This document shows, in pieces, positions 19,743 to 27,087 of a stretch of DNA of 35,498 nt. Location: positions 1-35,498 of IMG/VR virus record IMGVR_UViG_3300037070_005820; one strand, 5' to 3'. Within the stretch, counting starts at the first letter, position 1, and every line of letters begins with the position of its first letter. This DNA comes from a virus. The notes under the pieces are model-generated. The model was not told the origin of the DNA. It saw only the letters and a program-made list of their open reading frames with translations, and ran no database searches. Position numbers and translations under genes: made by a program.

Positions 19743-20321
19743 ATGACCACGGGCGCCTTTCCTCTCACCGGAGTCTCGGGACTCCCGCATGTGACCGTCA
19801 TCAACGGTCCGCGCGCGCGCCACTACTCGAACCGCAAGGCCTCGGGCGCGATCGTGCCGGGCACCGCCGTAGTGCCCGTCTACGACGCGGCCGGTTCCGC
19901 GCACGTCAACACGCCGGGCGACGCGCTCAAGATGCGCACCGCCGTCGCGGGCGACTCCGCGAAGGCCAAGCAGCTGGCGATCGCCCTCAAGACCGTGCAG
20001 GTGCCCGACCAGAACGTCGGCCCGAGTTCGCTCGGCCCGAACGAGATCATGAACGCGAACATCGCCGACGGCGAGTACGTGCACGCGTACTACGAGGGCG
20101 ACTTCGCGCTCACCCTGGTCGTGCCCGATACCTACCAGCCGGGTGACCTGATCGGCTGGGACGCCGACGGTGTGCGGCCGACCGGGATTTCCGGCACCGG
20201 CGCCTGGGCGAAGGACGCAGCCGCCGACATCGACAGCATCTTCGAGGTCATGGAGTGGCGACCCGTAAACGCCGCCCGGACCGAAGGCATCCTGTACGTC
20301 CGCAAGCTGGACGCCGGATAA
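19743..20321 (+). CDS. Probable capsid decoration/stabilisation protein (192 aa)
   Basis: Position between scaffold and major capsid protein is where head decoration proteins (lambda D type) lie. Residues 1-60 are strand-rich with HYSNRKASGAIVPGTAVVPV. Residues 65-100 hold an Ala/Lys helix (GDSAKAKQLAIALKTVQVP). Residues 105-140 are NANIADGEYVHAYYEGDFAL, then DTYQPGDLIGWDADGVRPTG, which resembles the small beta-barrel (PGD...) repeats of capsid-binding proteins. AGAGGAG precedes ATG 19743. The role is inferred from position and fold. Confidence 0.6.
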   Translation: MTTGAFPLTGVSGLPHVTVINGPRARHYSNRKASGAIVPGTAVVPVYDAAGSAHVNTPGDALKMRTAVAGDSAKAKQLAIALKTVQVPDQNVGPSSLGPNEIMNANIADGEYVHAYYEGDFALTLVVPDTYQPGDLIGWDADGVRPTGISGTGAWAKDAAADIDSIFEVMEWRPVNAARTEGILYVRKLDAG

Positions 20322-20365
20322 GGGCCAACCGCCGATCAAGCAATAACAGGAGCGATCAGACCCAC

Positions 20366-21310
20366 ATGAATCAGCAGATTCTCGCCACCCTCACGGCGGT
20401 CCACGCGGAGCAGGACGAGACCAAGCGCAAGGAGCTTCAGGCGCGCTCGAACGCCGCCCTGGCCGCGCACTTCTCGCATCCGGCGAACACTGCTGACCTG
20501 GAGGAGCTCGCGTTCGACCTCCTGAACATCACGTGGGCGGACGTGATGGAGCAGGACATCGTCAACCAGCTGATCGAGGTCAAGACGGTCGGCCTCGGCG
20601 ACCCCGACTACGTCAACGAGGACCTGCGCGGGATGCGGGCCTACTGGCAGGGCAAGGGCGGCGAGATCTTCTCGGACGTGCTGCGCTACGAGCGCGCCAC
20701 GATGCCGAAGGAGGAACTCGTCGCGGCGATCGACCTGCACGCTGACGAGATCAAGCTGGACTTCTGGGGCCAGTTCGACAAGCTGGTCACACAGGCGCGC
20801 GAGAAGCTGTCGCAGCTGCCCACCGAGCGCCTGATCGCGCTCGTGCGCACCGGCATCGCCGCCTCGCCGTACTTCGGCCAGTTCGCGGGCTCAACGCTCA
20901 CGGACGTGCAGGTCGACTCGATCCTCGACGCCGTCTCGGCGCGCTCCAAGGGACGTGTCTCGATCGTCGGTACCGAGGTCGCGCTGCGCAAGCTGGCGAT
21001 CGTCGGTCTCGACTACGGCCCCAACATCCAGGAGCAGATCTTCCGCACCGGCCAGATCGCCAACTACAAGGGCAAGCCGGTCGTGCAGGTGGAGCAGTTC
21101 GAGGACTTCGCGGGCAACCTGGTGCTGCCCGACGACGAACTCTGGCTGGTCGGCCAGAACTCCGGCCGCCTGACCTACTACGGCGCCGAGGCGAAGGTGC
21201 AGATCCTCAAGCTGCCCGCCTTCTACCAGCGCTGGGAGACGGCGCGCGACGCGGGCATGCTGCTCTACGGCGCCTCCAAGGGCCGCATCGGGCGGATCAA
21301 GCTGACCTAA
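20366..21310 (+). CDS. Major capsid protein (314 aa)
   Basis: This is the shell protein. The assignment rests on its place after protease, scaffold and decoration genes, its typical length, the strong terminator right behind it and its HK97-fold-like layout. There is an acidic helical N-arm (residues 1-60), a long helix region (EIKLDFWGQFDKLVTQAREK), a central DVQVDSILDAVSARSKGRVS segment, then a strand-rich domain with PVVQVEQFEDFAG, LPDDELWLVGQNSG, and a C-terminal GRLTYYGAEAKVQILKLPAF. Codon use is very strongly G/C-ending, consistent with high expression. ATG 20366 has ACAGGAG upstream, about 14 bases away. No delta-domain cleavage site was identified. Confidence 0.8.
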   Translation: MNQQILATLTAVHAEQDETKRKELQARSNAALAAHFSHPANTADLEELAFDLLNITWADVMEQDIVNQLIEVKTVGLGDPDYVNEDLRGMRAYWQGKGGEIFSDVLRYERATMPKEELVAAIDLHADEIKLDFWGQFDKLVTQAREKLSQLPTERLIALVRTGIAASPYFGQFAGSTLTDVQVDSILDAVSARSKGRVSIVGTEVALRKLAIVGLDYGPNIQEQIFRTGQIANYKGKPVVQVEQFEDFAGNLVLPDDELWLVGQNSGRLTYYGAEAKVQILKLPAFYQRWETARDAGMLLYGASKGRIGRIKLT

Positions 21311-21316
21311 AGCTTC

Positions 21317-21339
21317 AGCGGGGAGGTAGCCCCTCCGCT
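21317..21339 (+). other. Hairpin just after the capsid gene
   Basis: AGCGGGG pairs with CCCTCCGCT around a short loop (one G-T wobble and one mismatch), 7 bases after the capsid stop. There is no T-run of its own. It probably protects the 3' end or works with the terminator just downstream. Confidence 0.5.
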
Positions 21340-21353
21340 GACGGGATGAGCGC

Positions 21354-21386
21354 AGGGGCGGCCTTCGGGCCGCTCCTCCTCTTTTT
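21354..21386 (+). terminator. Rho-independent terminator after the capsid gene
   Basis: AGGGGCGGCC (21354-21363) pairs with GGCCGCTCCT (21368-21377) around a TTCG tetraloop, followed by CCTC and five T (21382-21386). The UUCG loop and the GC stem make it very stable. It would end the capsid transcript just before promoter copy 5. Confidence 0.85.
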
Positions 21387-21394
21387 GGGGGCGC

Positions 21395-21405
21395 CGTAAA
21401 TTAGG
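21395..21405 (+). promoter_or_regulatory. CGTAAATTAGG promoter element (copy 5)
   Basis: It lies 8 bases after the T-run of the terminator. The TAAATT hexamer ends 9 bases before GTG 21412. The wider string TTAGGTTGGGCGTG is close to TTAGTTTGGGCATG at copy 7, so the bases after the hexamer are also conserved between these two. Confidence 0.7.
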
Positions 21406-21411
21406 TTGGGC

Positions 21412-21921
21412 GTGAGTCTCCGGGTCAAAGATCTACTGCGCCGTCGCCAGTACCTGGAGACCGAGGTTGCGCTCGGGTCGGACGCTGGCGGCTCTGGTGT
21501 CCTGACGATCGAGGCAACCGACATCCTGATCCCCGCCGACTCGGACTTCGAGACCTTCATCCACTCGCTCGGGACGATGGACTATGCCTACGCGAAGCTA
21601 CTTGCCTATGGCTTCTACCTTGATCTTGAGGAAGGATTGCCAGCCGAGATCTCGGCTGGCTACTACATGGAGGTCGGCCTGTCGTGGCTGGCAGATCCCG
21701 CTGATCCGAACTCGGGTGTCCAATTCCTAACGATCGGTAATGATGGGGGTCCCGTTCGGTCTGCCAAGAAGGCTGAGGTTCCTGGTACCACACAGGGTAA
21801 CGACCCGATTGGCTTCGAGGGGGAAGTGACTGTCGCGCTTGTGCTCTCGGGCTCGTCGGGCAACCCGCCAGACGACATCCACGTGGCGCGGGCGGTCTCG
21901 ATGCTGAGCCAGGGAACGTAG
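21412..21921 (+). CDS. Paralogue B: beta-rich virion protein starting SLRVKDLLRRR (169 aa)
   Basis: The start is set at GTG 21412 rather than TTG 21406 because the product then begins VSLRVKDLLRRR, matching MSLRVRDLLRRR of the 17838 protein. The first helix is basic and the rest beta-rich, with segments LTIEATDILIPADSDFETF, YGFYLDLEEGLPAEISAGYY, and a last strand DDIHVARAVSML that also aligns with paralogue A. Sequence identity is highest at the two ends and low in the middle, so the duplication is old. It has its own promoter element, downstream of the capsid terminator. Confidence 0.6.
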   Translation: MSLRVKDLLRRRQYLETEVALGSDAGGSGVLTIEATDILIPADSDFETFIHSLGTMDYAYAKLLAYGFYLDLEEGLPAEISAGYYMEVGLSWLADPADPNSGVQFLTIGNDGGPVRSAKKAEVPGTTQGNDPIGFEGEVTVALVLSGSSGNPPDDIHVARAVSMLSQGT

Positions 21922-21936
21922 GTGTCGGCACCGTTT

Positions 21937-21947
21937 CGTACATTAGG
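21937..21947 (+). promoter_or_regulatory. CGTACATTAGG promoter element (copy 6)
   Basis: It lies 16 bases after the 21921 stop. Here the next gene starts 38 bases later at 21985 and has a clear GGAGG ribosome-binding site, so this copy would make a leadered transcript. That separates the promoter from the start-codon context and shows the element is not just a translation signal. Confidence 0.7.
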
Positions 21948-21984
21948 TCCTGGCACGGCGAACCACTAACGGCCTGGAGGCAGC

Positions 21985-22461
21985 ATGACCGAGACAGCCA
22001 CTCAGCAGTTCGAGAACACGTCGGCGAGCGTGCTCGGCGTCGTCAAGATCATCAACCGCGAGTCCAAGGGCCTGCCGGTGCAGCCGGGCGAGCGTGTCTG
22101 GCTGAATGCCGAAGAGCAGCAGCTGACCGCGCAGGCGCCGCAGCGCGCCGAGGACAATCCCTTTTCCAACGGCGCCCTGACGGCGGTCGACGAGCCCCGC
22201 GAAATCCCGAGCGATCGCTGGTTCCCCGCCACCGGCCAGGACGCGCCACAGCCCGAGGAGGCACCCGTGGAGACGACAGCCACCGAGCAGCCACAGGAGA
22301 CGCCGGAGGAGCCGCAGGAGCCGGTCGAGGAGATCACCGGCATCGAGCCCCACGACGCGGGCAAGGAGGCTCACGTCGGCGTCCAGGCGTCCGAGGAGAT
22401 CGTCGGCACGCCCGAGGCCCAGGAGCAGACCGGCCGCCGCCTGCCAGCACGCTCGGCCTGA
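21985..22461 (+). CDS. Acidic protein after the capsid block (158 aa)
   Basis: ATG 21985 has CTGGAGGCAGC upstream. Residues 1-50 look folded and strand-rich (SASVLGVVKIINRESKGLPV, then GERVWLNAEEQQL). Residues 55-85 hold NPFSNGALTAVDE and RWFPATGQ, a type of segment I associate with phage proteins next to capsid genes. Residues 90-150 are Glu/Pro/Thr-rich and disordered. It probably is a small head or head-completion protein, inferred from position. Confidence 0.55.
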   Translation: MTETATQQFENTSASVLGVVKIINRESKGLPVQPGERVWLNAEEQQLTAQAPQRAEDNPFSNGALTAVDEPREIPSDRWFPATGQDAPQPEEAPVETTATEQPQETPEEPQEPVEEITGIEPHDAGKEAHVGVQASEEIVGTPEAQEQTGRRLPARSA

Positions 22462-22464
22462 TCC

Positions 22465-22749
22465 ATGGCAACGGGTAGCGCGACACTCGACTTTGGCGCA
22501 ACCCCGACCGACGAGGCGTCGGTGCTCGTGACCGGCCAGACGGCGCTCGGGGCGGCAGATCACGTCGAGGCCTTCGTGATGCGCGAGACGACGGCGGACA
22601 ACGGACTGGAAGAGCACGAGGGGCTAGCGGTCCACGGTCGCTTCGTGTGTGACAACGATGCCGCTGGCGACCAGTTCACGATCCGAGCCCACCTGCTCGC
22701 CGGTTTCGCAACCGGCCAGTTCAACGTTAGGTGGGTGTATGCCGCATGA
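22465..22749 (+). CDS. Small beta-rich structural protein (94 aa)
   Basis: ATG 22465 lies three bases after the previous stop. The protein alternates strand-like segments: GSATLDFGATPTDEASVLVT, then HVEAFVMRETTADN, then FTIRAHLLAGFATGQFNVRW. I recall this outline (DFG, HVEAF, ATG.F.VRW) from small phage proteins of virion gene clusters, without a known role. The stop overlaps the next start by ATGA, linking it to the 22746 structural gene. Confidence 0.6.
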   Translation: MATGSATLDFGATPTDEASVLVTGQTALGAADHVEAFVMRETTADNGLEEHEGLAVHGRFVCDNDAAGDQFTIRAHLLAGFATGQFNVRWVYAA

Positions 22750-23459
22750 GTCTGCTTCAGAAGATCCTCGGCACGGACGGCGCCACCCAACTTGCGGTGG
22801 ACCCATACACGCACGGCGCGCGTACCTCTCCGAGGCCGATCGATGTATCGTCTGGTGGTGCTTATCGCCACGCGATTCGCTCGGGCACGATCGCGGCGAC
22901 GTTGGCTGCAAACGGGATCATCTATGCCTTCAGGTGGGGTGACTCGTCGCTCAACTGTGTGGTCCAGCGGATCCGGGCGCAGCTGTTCGCCAACATCGCG
23001 TTCACCGGCGCATTCAACGATATGTCGATGTACGCGAAGGTTGGTCGCGCCTACACCGCGAGCCATACCGGCCAAACGGCCGCCGTCCTGACTGGCAACA
23101 ATGCGAAGCTAAGGACCGACTTCCCTACCTCGAAGATCGCGACGAACGGCGACATACGGATTGCCAATACTGCGGTGCTCGGCGGCGGTACCGTGACCGA
23201 GGACACTGATCCGTTTGTCTACAGCCAGGTCGGCAAGCCGAACGTCGTCAACGTCGCTGCGGGCACCGAGTATCTAAGCGCGCAGCCGCTCGTGACACTC
23301 GATTACGAGCCCGATATGGGCGACGGTGTGCATCCCCTCTTGCTTGAACAGAACGAGGGTTTCATCATCCACAACGGCCCGGTGGTTTGGCCCGCTGCGG
23401 GTAGCGGCGTACTTGTCGTGCAGGTGCAGTGGGCCGAGGTACTGGCAGCAGCCCTCTAG
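22746..23459 (+). CDS. Putative virion surface protein (237 aa)
   Basis: ATG 22746 overlaps the previous stop. The sequence is beta-rich with few charges: SSGGAYRHAIRSGTIAATLA, then IIYAFRWGDSSLNCVVQRIR, then AFTGAFNDMSMYAKVGRAYT, and a final GSGVLVVQVQWAEVLA. Similar outlines occur in phage proteins placed among virion genes, perhaps trimeric or jelly-roll surface proteins. The exact role (head fibre, decoration or tail) cannot be set. It comes 12 bases before a repeat protein. Confidence 0.55.
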   Translation: MSLLQKILGTDGATQLAVDPYTHGARTSPRPIDVSSGGAYRHAIRSGTIAATLAANGIIYAFRWGDSSLNCVVQRIRAQLFANIAFTGAFNDMSMYAKVGRAYTASHTGQTAAVLTGNNAKLRTDFPTSKIATNGDIRIANTAVLGGGTVTEDTDPFVYSQVGKPNVVNVAAGTEYLSAQPLVTLDYEPDMGDGVHPLLLEQNEGFIIHNGPVVWPAAGSGVLVVQVQWAEVLAAAL

Positions 23460-23471
23460 GAAGGTAGTTCC

Positions 23472-23960
23472 GTGAGCCTGCTGCTCGCTGCTCAGAGCGG
23501 TCTCACGGTGGAGATACCTGTCGCCACGGCATCTGTGTCCGGCCTGGCACCGGCCGAGCAGATGTTGATGACGGTGCCCTACGGGGTCGCCGCTGCTGCT
23601 GGCCTGGCACCGGCCGAGCAGATGTTGATGGCGATCACGCTGGCGAATGCCAACGCCAGCGGACTTGCCCCCGCTGAGCAAATGACGATGCCGCTGGCGG
23701 TCGCGGTTGCTGATGTTGCGGGCACGTCACCGATCATCGGCTACCTGATCGAACTCGCGCTCGGCGTCGCTACGGTGGCGGGACTCGGGGTTCAGAGCCA
23801 ACACCTACTCACGGTGCCGCAGGGAAGTGTGCTGGTCGAGGGACTGCTGTTAACGATCGCAGGCGAATCGGAACCGGAGCCTGAGCCAGAACTACCGCCA
23901 GCGCCGTCGCGAGCGGGTACCATCAGCGTAGGCCTGATACGCAGCGGCGGCGCCCGGTGA
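23472..23960 (+). CDS. 20-residue 'GLAP' repeat protein 1 (162 aa)
   Basis: GTG 23472 has AGGAAGG upstream. Residues 13-132 form six consecutive 20-residue units with Gly-Leu-Ala-Pro at fixed positions 12-15 in the first three: PVATASVSGLAPAEQML, then YGVAAAAGLAPAEQML, then LANANASGLAPAEQMT, after which the units decay (AVADVAGTSPIIGYL, GVATVAGLGVQSQHL, GSVLVEGLLLTIAGE). Each unit has two short alternating hydrophobic strands separated by the GLAP turn, consistent with a beta-solenoid coil. A Pro/Glu linker follows and the tail is basic (SRAGTISVGLIRSGGAR). The same repeat recurs in the 24709 protein. It is probably a virion surface protein of unknown function. Confidence 0.65.
   Translation: MSLLLAAQSGLTVEIPVATASVSGLAPAEQMLMTVPYGVAAAAGLAPAEQMLMAITLANANASGLAPAEQMTMPLAVAVADVAGTSPIIGYLIELALGVATVAGLGVQSQHLLTVPQGSVLVEGLLLTIAGESEPEPEPELPPAPSRAGTISVGLIRSGGAR
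23541..23690 (+). repeat. 60-bp-period DNA repeats in GLAP protein 1
   Basis: A 30-bp block is identical at 23541-23570 and 23601-23630, exactly 60 bases apart. A third, diverged copy lies at 23661-23690. The period equals 20 codons. The first two copies are identical even at third codon positions, pointing to recent duplication or gene conversion. Confidence 0.9.
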
Positions 23961-23964
23961 CGCT

Positions 23965-23975
23965 CGTATATTAGT
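23965..23975 (+). promoter_or_regulatory. CGTATATTAGT promoter element (copy 7)
   Basis: One base differs from the consensus (final T for G). The TATATT hexamer ends 9 bases before ATG 23982. The preceding CGCTCG matches copies 4 and 8. Confidence 0.65.
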
Positions 23976-23981
23976 TTGGGC

Positions 23982-24248
23982 ATGACGCCTGACCTGGACT
24001 TGTCCGCGCTCTCGGACGACGAACTGCTTGCAGAGAACGAGCGGCTGATGGCGGCCCGCGACGAGATCCGCGAGCAGCAGCTGGCGATCAAAGCTGTACT
24101 GAACGACCGCGCTGCCGCAGTCAAGGCGGCGAACCTCGTGGAGGGCCTCACGGACGACGAGAAGGCGCGACTCGGTCAGGAACTCGGGCTCACCCTAGAA
24201 GTGCCCACGGCGGAAGCGCCGGTCGTCGGCACCGTCCCGGAGGGCTAG
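23982..24248 (+). CDS. Small coiled-coil protein (88 aa)
   Basis: ATG 23982 stands 9 bases after the promoter hexamer with no good ribosome-binding site, so it may be leaderless; TTG 23976 is an alternative in the same frame. Residues 5-55 are an acidic coiled coil (LSALSDDELLAENERLMAAR, then EQQLAIKAVLNDRAAAV). Residues 56-72 are a helical hairpin (LTDDEKARLGQELGL) and the tail is Pro/Val-rich. The stop is directly followed by ATG 24249. The role is unknown, possibly a structural chaperone. Confidence 0.6.
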   Translation: MTPDLDLSALSDDELLAENERLMAARDEIREQQLAIKAVLNDRAAAVKAANLVEGLTDDEKARLGQELGLTLEVPTAEAPVVGTVPEG

Positions 24249-24695
24249 ATGGCGACGACCCACAAGCTGTTTGGCCTGGGCGTCAAGAACATCGCCGGTG
24301 GGGCGATCGATCTCGACACGGACACGTTCAAGATCAGTCTGCACACGGTCACCTACGTGCCCAACCAGGACACGAACGACTTCTTCGACGATGCCACCAA
24401 CGAGCTCGCGACGGCCGGTGGCTACACCAACGGCGGCCAGACGCTGGCGACGATCGCGCTCACCTACGACACCGGCACAAACGAGGTCCGCTGGGACGCA
24501 AGCGTCGATCCGACCTGGACGATCACTGCAACCGTCACCTTCCGGATCGCGGTGATCCGCAAGGCGCGGGGTGGCGCGGCTTCGGCCGATGAACTTCTGT
24601 CGTACATCGACTTCGGCGCCGACCAGTCGATCTCGTCGGGCACGCTGACGTTCACGATCGACTCCACCGGCCTGATCAAGTTCACCGTCGCATAG
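24249..24695 (+). CDS. Conserved phage virion protein, DLDTDT type (148 aa)
   Basis: The ATG follows the previous stop without a gap. The protein has the pattern of a widespread small phage structural protein: IDLDTDTFKISLHTVTYVPN, then TNDFFDDATNELATAGGYTN, GGQTLATIALTYDTGT, WTITATVTFRIAVIRK and a late LLSYIDFGADQSISSG with TGLIKFTV at the end. I know this outline from many siphovirus and podovirus virion clusters, where its exact place in the particle is uncertain. It is an all-beta, likely jelly-roll-like domain. Confidence 0.7.
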   Translation: MATTHKLFGLGVKNIAGGAIDLDTDTFKISLHTVTYVPNQDTNDFFDDATNELATAGGYTNGGQTLATIALTYDTGTNEVRWDASVDPTWTITATVTFRIAVIRKARGGAASADELLSYIDFGADQSISSGTLTFTIDSTGLIKFTVA

Positions 24696-24708
24696 GCGGG
24701 GCTGACGG

Positions 24709-25923
24709 GTGGCCGTCGCCTTCCGCGCAGCAGGGACGGCGGCCAGTGGGCTCGGCGCCCAGTCGCCGGGCCTGCCTGCTGGCTGGCAGGCCGACGACAT
24801 CCACATCCTCGCTGCGGTGCGGGACCAGCCGACATCGTTCTCGGTGCCCTCGGGCTGGACATCGATCTTCGGGGGCGCCGTAACGTCGGGGTCCTGGCTC
24901 TACGCGGTCGTCTGTTGGCGGCGCGCGGTTGGCGGCGACACGGCACCGTCGATTGGAACGGGGCTGGACGGTTTTATCGCGCGGATCTTCGGATTCTCCG
25001 GCTGCTTGACAAGCGCGACACCGATAGACGCACCGACGAACCCGGCGAACATCAACAACGGCAGTAACCCGAAGGCGACCAATACGTTCGATCCCTCGGA
25101 GGCGAACGAAATGATGGTCGCCCTGGATCTGTCCGGTAGCGACAGCACGGGCTCGACGCCGACAACGACGAGCGACAACGGCGACGGTACGGTTACCTTC
25201 ACTGAGCGCGGCGACGATGTGTTCGGCGGTGGGGCTGGCAAAATCCACCTTGGCTGCTACACGGGTGGACCACGCTCGTCAGCCGCTAACTTCACACCTG
25301 GCGTCGCGATCACGTACGCCGCCAAGGTGCAGGTCGAGTGTCGCAACTTCCTCTTCGGCCTCAAGGAGGAGCCCGACACTGGACTGACGCTCCCGATTCC
25401 CCCGGTCTCGGCGTCGGCCGCAGGTCTCGCGCCGGGCGTGACGGAAGCCGACACGATTACGCTGGCGCAGTTGACGGCGGCAGGCCTCGCGCCAGCGGTG
25501 GTGGAAACGCCAGCGATCGCTATCGCCAACGTGGACGCCGCAGGTCTCGCGCCGACACAAGTGCAGGCGGACACGTTGCCCATTGGGGTCGCGGCGGCGG
25601 CGGGCCTACCGACGGCCGAAGTGATGCTGATGGCGATCACGCAAGCGGTCGCCACGGCTGAGGGTGTCGCAGTTAGCGCCGGTCAGGACTTGTCGGTCTC
25701 GCTGCCTGCGGCCTCGATCGCCGCCGCTGGCCTCACTCCAGGCATGACTGTGGGGCTCGTGCTGACGCCTGCTTCGGCGATCGCGCGCGGCCTGGCTCCT
25801 GCTGTCGAGGGCGTTCTGGTCGTATTTGGTTCGATCCTCGCCGTGGGGGACAATGCTGAAGGAACGACCGTGGGAGACAACAGTGTCGACATAGTCGTCA
25901 CCGACATCCTGAAGGGAACATGA
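24709..25923 (+). CDS. Virion protein: jelly-roll domain plus 20-residue 'GLAP' repeats (404 aa)
   Basis: Residues 1-222 are a beta-rich domain with the segment order of phage surface lectin-like proteins: GLPAGWQADDIHILAAVRDQ, then SFSVPSGWTSIFGGAVTSGS, WLYAVVCWRRAVGG, and a last strand VECRNFLFGLKEE. Residues 225-375 hold seven units of 20 residues around GLAP: VSASAAGLAPGVTEAD, AQLTAAGLAPAVVETP, ANVDAAGLAPTQVQAD, then weaker copies with GLPT, GVAV, GLTP and a last clear GLAP. The period stays 20 throughout. The C-terminal 30 residues are acidic. It shares its repeats with the 23472 protein, so the two are probably surface partners. GTG 24709. Confidence 0.65.
   Translation: MAVAFRAAGTAASGLGAQSPGLPAGWQADDIHILAAVRDQPTSFSVPSGWTSIFGGAVTSGSWLYAVVCWRRAVGGDTAPSIGTGLDGFIARIFGFSGCLTSATPIDAPTNPANINNGSNPKATNTFDPSEANEMMVALDLSGSDSTGSTPTTTSDNGDGTVTFTERGDDVFGGGAGKIHLGCYTGGPRSSAANFTPGVAITYAAKVQVECRNFLFGLKEEPDTGLTLPIPPVSASAAGLAPGVTEADTITLAQLTAAGLAPAVVETPAIAIANVDAAGLAPTQVQADTLPIGVAAAAGLPTAEVMLMAITQAVATAEGVAVSAGQDLSVSLPAASIAAAGLTPGMTVGLVLTPASAIARGLAPAVEGVLVVFGSILAVGDNAEGTTVGDNSVDIVVTDILKGT
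25420..25553 (+). repeat. 60-bp-period DNA repeats in GLAP protein 2
   Basis: GCAGGTCTCGCGCC-type blocks recur at about 25420, 25480 and 25540, exactly 60 bases apart, encoding the Ala-Gly-Leu-Ala-Pro turns. Spacing matches the repeat in the 23472 gene. Confidence 0.8.
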
Positions 25924-26798
25924 GCGTCAACGACATAGAGGCCAACACTTACGAGGCGGGCGCCACCGTCACGGTGAACGTGACCTTCGCGTCGGTGCCG
26001 CCCGACGTTTCCCTTCGGGTGCGTGACCCCGACGACAACCTCACCACCTACGACTCGGGCGACGTGACGCAGGACTCGCCGACCGAGTTCCACATGGACT
26101 TCGTGGCGCTGATCCCCGGTGAGTGGGACTACCTGTGGACCGATGGTGTCGGCAGCGCAGCCAGCGAGGGCGCGTTCCTGGTCAACCCGAACAGGACGCT
26201 GAGCGAGGCGGTCACGGACCTGCGCGACCTGCGCACGCTGATCCCGCGTGCGCGACGTGTCCTCGATGGGCCGCACGCCACGTCCGAGCACGCGGCGGCC
26301 TCGACGATGACAGACGAGGAGATCCTGGGAGTGATCGCCGACGCGGTCGCAAACGTGATCCTCTACACGGGCGCCGGGTTCGGCGTCAGCCTGGAAGTCG
26401 TCAGTCGCGACCCGTTCTACATGGCGCCGAACGCCTGGCGCACGAGCACCGCAATGACGACGCAGGAAGAGTCGGTCGTCATCTGCGAGGCGTTGATCGA
26501 CTACTACGTCGCCGGTCTCCAGCAGACCAAGGTGCGCGAGACGATCAAGGACGAGGGTCAGGAGTGGACCTATGAACTCTCGGCTAATCTGCTGCGCGAT
26601 CAACTGAAGCTGCTGATGGACGCGCGCGACCGCGCGCTGGCGGCGATCGCCGACCAGAGCAACCTCGACGAGTACGTCTCCTTCATCGCCGAGCGCGATG
26701 CTGTCGTGGCCACGCTGATCGAGCCCTGGGGTCCGGCCGGTGGTCTGCGCGGCGGCATGGAGCTCATCGACGTGAGGTCCGGGTGGCTTCCGGGCTAA
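25920..26798 (+). CDS. Head-tail connector/adaptor protein with N-terminal Ig-like domain (292 aa)
   Basis: Residues 1-92 read as an Ig-like beta sandwich: YEAGATVTVNVTFASVPPDV, LRVRDPDDNLTTYDSGDVTQ, then GEWDYLWTDGVGSAASEGAF. From residue 95 on the protein is helical: LSEAVTDLRDLRTLIPRARR, MTDEEILGVIADAVANVILY, then EESVVICEALIDYYVAGLQQ and a long helix to residue 265. The helical part fits the gp6/gp15-type adaptor that docks below the portal, and the position at the start of the neck genes agrees. ATG 25920 overlaps the previous stop (ATGA). The end overlaps the next gene by 16 bases. Confidence 0.6.
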   Translation: MSVNDIEANTYEAGATVTVNVTFASVPPDVSLRVRDPDDNLTTYDSGDVTQDSPTEFHMDFVALIPGEWDYLWTDGVGSAASEGAFLVNPNRTLSEAVTDLRDLRTLIPRARRVLDGPHATSEHAAASTMTDEEILGVIADAVANVILYTGAGFGVSLEVVSRDPFYMAPNAWRTSTAMTTQEESVVICEALIDYYVAGLQQTKVRETIKDEGQEWTYELSANLLRDQLKLLMDARDRALAAIADQSNLDEYVSFIAERDAVVATLIEPWGPAGGLRGGMELIDVRSGWLPG

Positions 26799-27085
26799 TA
26801 GACCTCGGGTCCGGCTGCACCGCGAGGTTCTACGGCGTCAACAAGGACGCCGTGAATCGCGACGGCGATCACATCTACCCGACCGATGTGCCGGATGTCG
26901 TTGGCATCATCTTCACGCACCCCATCGAAGGGGGCGACTGCGAGGGGGCGGTGCCGTTCTGGTCGCTCGACGGGCGCCCGACTTGGCACGTCAACATGCT
27001 TGACCCGCTTGACATAAGCCCATCGGTTCTGTGCACCGAGCACAACTGGCACGGACACATCCGGCAGGGCCGGTGGGTGCCCTGA
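26783..27085 (+). CDS. DUF6527-like protein (100 aa)
   Basis: GTG 26783 is chosen because its frame carries the family pattern: GIIFTHPIEGGDCEGAVPFW, then PTWHVNMLDPLDISPSVLCT and HNWHGHIRQGRWVP at the end. The 'SPSvxC ... HGxIxxGxW' ending is the hallmark I associate with DUF6527, small phage proteins of unknown function found among neck genes. Cys and His spacing (C50, C83, H86, H89, H91, roughly) would suit a metal site. It overlaps the 25920 gene by 16 bases. Confidence 0.65.
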   Translation: MASGLIDLGSGCTARFYGVNKDAVNRDGDHIYPTDVPDVVGIIFTHPIEGGDCEGAVPFWSLDGRPTWHVNMLDPLDISPSVLCTEHNWHGHIRQGRWVP

Positions 27086-27087
27086 GC

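Noticed and set aside
18983-19804. A 273-codon minus-strand frame rich in Leu and Val
   Set aside because: It is the mirror of the Glu/Lys-rich scaffold coiled coil. Such Leu-rich antisense frames arise automatically from that codon pattern.
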